Assembly: GCA_030626645.1 (NCBI GenBank)
Contig: DAOUTP010000065.1
Span: forward strand, 1-8,478
DNA from: Candidatus Cloacimonadota bacterium
GTDB lineage: Bacteria; Cloacimonadota; Cloacimonadia; Cloacimonadales; TCS61
Length of the DNA stretch: 8,478 nt
Reading direction: 5' to 3'
In this document: positions 6,374 to 8,478 of the stretch, in pieces
How the letters are laid out: every line of letters begins with the position of its first letter
Numbering within the stretch: the stretch's first letter is position 1
Notes under the pieces: generated by a model
The model's input: the letters and a program-made list of their open reading frames with translations, nothing else
What the model was told of the DNA's origin: nothing
The model's database searches: none
Made by a program: the position numbers and the translations under genes

Positions 6374-7795
6374 TTAACCTTTAACCTGTTTTTTAAAATT
6401 TTCAACATTAAATTTATAATTAGAATCAGAATAAATGACTTTTTTACATGCTTTTTGAGCTTTATCAAATATTTCAGATTCATTGATACCTTTTAATTTC
6501 CCATCTTCATAAACTACTTTTCCATTAATTATGGTCATCGTAACCGGCTCAGATATGCCAACTTTTACTGGAAGACTTGCCGGATCGTGCAGCGTTCCCA
6601 CATATTCCAGTTTTCTGGTGTCAAGCAGGAACATGTCTGCAGCCTTTCCTTCTTCCAATGTACCGATATCATCTCTATTCAATAATCTGGCACCTCCGGC
6701 TGTGGCCATTTTAAGAAATTCTTGTGGTGGTGGTATTGGAAGATCTCTCTGGCTGGCAGCATGACATTGCAAAAGGTAAGTTGTACGAATTGTTTCCATC
6801 AAGTTAGAGTTATCATTAGAAGCATGTCCATCTACTCCCAATCCTAATGGAACATTCTTAGCATAGAATCTGGGAATATTAAGTACGTTAAACCCTCCCA
6901 GAAAAGCTGGAGCCGGACAATGAGAAACTCCTGTTTTCAATTCTGCCAATAGATCAATTTCATTATCCTGCAAATCCCAACCGTGGGCATACCAAACGTC
7001 TGGACCAACAAAACCAAGTTCCTGACACCATTGAAGAGAACGCATTCCATATCTTTCTACAATAATAGGATCTTCTCCTTCGCCCAGATGTGTATGCATG
7101 GAAACATTTTTATCACGAGCTAGTTTTACCGATTCGGAAAAGGTTTCGGGATAACAATTCACAGGCTGACAAGGTGCCACCACAATGCGTTTCATCCCAA
7201 ATTTTTCATATTGATGATATTTGCTAATTAATCGGTCACAATCTTTTAAAAATTCATCAGTTGTTTCTACCATTTCGTCCGGCATAATACTTCCCTTTTC
7301 TTGGGGTAATGTATTAGTACCACGACCTGCATGAAAACGCATTCCTAACATTTCAGCAGCTTCCATCTGTCTATCTACCAGTAATTTTCCTGCATGTTTT
7401 GGGTAACAGTATTGATGATCAAAAGCAGTTGTACAGCCATGTTTAATTAGTTCGGACATAGAAGATAAAGAAGTATAAAAAATAGAGTCGGAATCAATTA
7501 GCTTAAAGAATTCATATATTTGCTTGATCCAATCCATAACATCAAGCTTGGTCCAATCTAACCAGACATTGTTCCTTACGAAGGCTTGAAAAAAATGGTG
7601 ATGTGTGTTAACCAAACCAGGATAGACGAACATATCCTTTCCATCAATTATCCGTGCATCCCCTGCTTCCAGGTTTTTCCCGATCTTTATGATCTCCGGT
7701 CCATTAATAAGAAGATCTGAGTTATAATGGATGTCATTTTTATGGTTACAGGTTACAATGGCTAATGCATTCTTTATGAGTATTTTATCTACCAT
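6374..7795 (-). CDS. ATZ/TRZ-type amidohydrolase, probable purine (8-oxoguanine- or guanine-like) deaminase
   Basis: A 473-residue cytoplasmic metal-dependent hydrolase that most likely deaminates a purine or related ring. Family ligands are visible: NTHHH with H65 and H67, HTHLGE with H236 and the proton-shuttling E239, H271 in YAHGWD, and D322 in GLGVDG. The C-terminal GTLEEGKAADMFLLD (378-392) is the usual strand of the composite beta-sandwich. The stretches PGLVNTHHHFFQ, GCTTAFDHQYCYP, RYGMRSLQW and GVDGHASNDNSN resemble 8-oxoguanine deaminases most. However, the usual HCPxSN loop reads SHCPAPAFLGG (291-301), so the substrate is uncertain. First gene of the five-gene unit, with a strong AAAGGAGG 4 nt upstream. 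Co-location with a nucleoside importer supports purine catabolism or salvage. Alternatives are guanine deaminase, or a deaminase of a methylthio- or other modified nucleobase. Family sure; substrate not. Confidence 0.88.
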   Translation of the reverse strand: MVDKILIKNALAIVTCNHKNDIHYNSDLLINGPEIIKIGKNLEAGDARIIDGKDMFVYPGLVNTHHHFFQAFVRNNVWLDWTKLDVMDWIKQIYEFFKLIDSDSIFYTSLSSMSELIKHGCTTAFDHQYCYPKHAGKLLVDRQMEAAEMLGMRFHAGRGTNTLPQEKGSIMPDEMVETTDEFLKDCDRLISKYHQYEKFGMKRIVVAPCQPVNCYPETFSESVKLARDKNVSMHTHLGEGEDPIIVERYGMRSLQWCQELGFVGPDVWYAHGWDLQDNEIDLLAELKTGVSHCPAPAFLGGFNVLNIPRFYAKNVPLGLGVDGHASNDNSNLMETIRTTYLLQCHAASQRDLPIPPPQEFLKMATAGGARLLNRDDIGTLEEGKAADMFLLDTRKLEYVGTLHDPASLPVKVGISEPVTMTIINGKVVYEDGKLKGINESEIFDKAQKACKKVIYSDSNYKFNVENFKKQVKG

Positions 7796-7799
7796 TATA

Positions 7800-7807
7800 C
7801 CTCCTTT
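7800..7807 (-). promoter_or_regulatory. Ribosome binding site of the deaminase gene
   Basis: AAAGGAGG on the minus strand, ending 4 nt before the ATG at 7795. It is strong and supports this start codon. Confidence 0.75.
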
Positions 7808-7900
7808 GAAATTATCTGAAACAAAGCAAAGGTTATAGTTACAATAAGGTCAAGTTATTTTTCTTACTTTTATAAAGATTATACATCATTAAATAAGAAA
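7808..7900 (-). promoter_or_regulatory. Candidate operon promoter/operator region
   Basis: The 105-bp gap between the regulator and the deaminase is AT-rich and has no GC-rich terminator. On the minus strand it contains a perfect TATAAT (7883-7878) without a good -35 partner. It also holds a TTGACC, and a near-direct repeat, TAACTTGACC followed by TAACTATAACC. These could be promoter or operator elements of the purine operon, but none forms a complete consensus. I do not recognise a purine riboswitch aptamer here. Confidence 0.35.
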
Positions 7901-8478
7901 TCATTCTATGATGCGGAGCTGAATATCTGTGATAAATTGCGTAGGATCTCTTTCTAAAAGTGGATCAACATGATTTACCGTAATATAATATTTCGCAGTT
8001 TGTATTCCCTCCTTTTTTGCATATTCCCTCAGTTTATTCTGTGTTTTAGTAATTGTTTTGTAGCTTCCCACATGAAAGCAGCATAGGAAGTTTCCGGCAT
8101 CCAGTTCCCGAACTTTTTCCTGATTTAAATCTAATGTATTTACCTGAGCACCGAATTCACGAATTCCATCTTTATAAATTACAATAGTAGGATAGAGATA
8201 ATAAGCATTACTTTTGTAAATATTCGTTTCAGTTCCGATAGGATTAAACCCGCGCACAGGAATATATTTTCTTCGAATTGAGAGATTGTTCCAATTAGGC
8301 TGTTCCGCTTCGATGAATTCTAACCGGTAGCGAATAGCTTCTTCCATTTTATGCAAAACAGCCAGCCTTTCTTTCAGCATCAGGTGCCGCTCTTTCAAAA
8401 AGGAGATACTTTCCTCAGATTTGCGTAAGACCAGATGATTTCCGATCTCCTTTAGAGAGTAACCGCAATCTTTATAGA
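7901..8478 (-). CDS. MerR-family regulator with GyrI-like effector domain (5' end outside window)
   Basis: The open frame enters at the right edge and gives 191 residues to the TGA at 7901. It begins YKDCGYSLKEIGNHLVLRKSEE, which is the second helical/wing part of a MerR DNA-binding domain. The first helix-turn-helix is therefore missing only because of the window edge. A coiled-coil linker follows (SISFLKERHLMLKERLAVLHKMEEAIRYR, about residues 23-51), as in dimeric MerR proteins. The C-terminal half (about 60-191) resembles the GyrI-like ligand-binding fold, with YYLYPTIVIY, CCFHVGSYKTITKTQNKLREYAKKEGI, YYITVN and the ending TDIQLRIIE. Such proteins (BmrR type) activate promoters when they bind a small molecule. 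A TTG at 8398 is an internal leucine, not the start. It lies 105 bp upstream of the deaminase on the same strand, so control of the purine operon is a reasonable inference. Ligand unknown. Confidence 0.85.
   Translation of the reverse strand, partial: YKDCGYSLKEIGNHLVLRKSEESISFLKERHLMLKERLAVLHKMEEAIRYRLEFIEAEQPNWNNLSIRRKYIPVRGFNPIGTETNIYKSNAYYLYPTIVIYKDGIREFGAQVNTLDLNQEKVRELDAGNFLCCFHVGSYKTITKTQNKLREYAKKEGIQTAKYYITVNHVDPLLERDPTQFITDIQLRIIE

Noticed and set aside
6531..6764. Plus-strand 77-codon frame
   Set aside because: Antisense to the well-supported deaminase gene.
7808..7900. Purine riboswitch upstream of the deaminase
   Set aside because: The leader contains TATAAT and would be a logical place, but the conserved loop sequences and three paired helices of a guanine/adenine aptamer are not visible.
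8396..8398. TTG as start of a 165-residue regulator
   Set aside because: The frame continues upstream without a stop to the window edge with a MerR-like sequence, so this codon is an internal leucine.

Overview
The window is an AT-rich bacterial segment in which every recognisable gene lies on the minus strand. In transcription order, from the right edge to the left, it holds: the 3' part of a MerR-type regulator with a GyrI-like effector domain; an amidohydrolase of the ATZ/TRZ deaminase group (closest to 8-oxoguanine/guanine deaminases); a Bmp-family purine-nucleoside-binding lipoprotein; an ABC ATPase with two nucleotide-binding domains; two membrane permeases; a non-coding stretch of about 380 bp; and the first 476 codons of mfd, whose 3' end is beyond the left edge. 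Two real genes run off the window edges: mfd (1-1428) and the regulator (7901-8478).

The centre (1809-7795) reads as one five-gene purine acquisition unit: deaminase, bmpA, nupO, nupP, nupQ. The lipoprotein captures a nucleoside or base outside the cytoplasmic membrane. NupO powers import and NupP/NupQ form the channel. The cytoplasmic deaminase would then hydrolyse an amino group from the imported purine. The genes are tightly packed: 29 nt between deaminase and bmpA, a 4-nt ATGA overlap of nupO with nupP, and a 1-nt TAATG overlap of nupP with nupQ. The main regulatory feature is a textbook intrinsic terminator between bmpA and nupO. It ends directly against the nupO ribosome binding site, so it probably sets a high ratio of binding protein to transporter. 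The MerR-like gene lies 105 bp upstream in the same orientation and is the obvious candidate regulator.

The gap between nupQ and mfd (1429-1808) has no convincing gene. It holds a weak AT-rich terminator candidate, small inverted repeats, a degenerate seven-base tandem repeat and a small GC-rich palindrome that may be part of a dispersed intergenic element.

Taxonomy cannot be fixed from the sequence. The low GC, the Gram-negative-style lipoprotein signal, strong AGGAGG ribosome binding sites and the heptameric intergenic repeat would suit an anaerobe of the FCB group such as Cloacimonadota. That is a low-confidence inference. No phage, CRISPR, transposon, defence or other clearly new system was found. 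The most interesting points are the divergent active-site loop of the deaminase, its pairing with a MerR/GyrI regulator, and the internal terminator.
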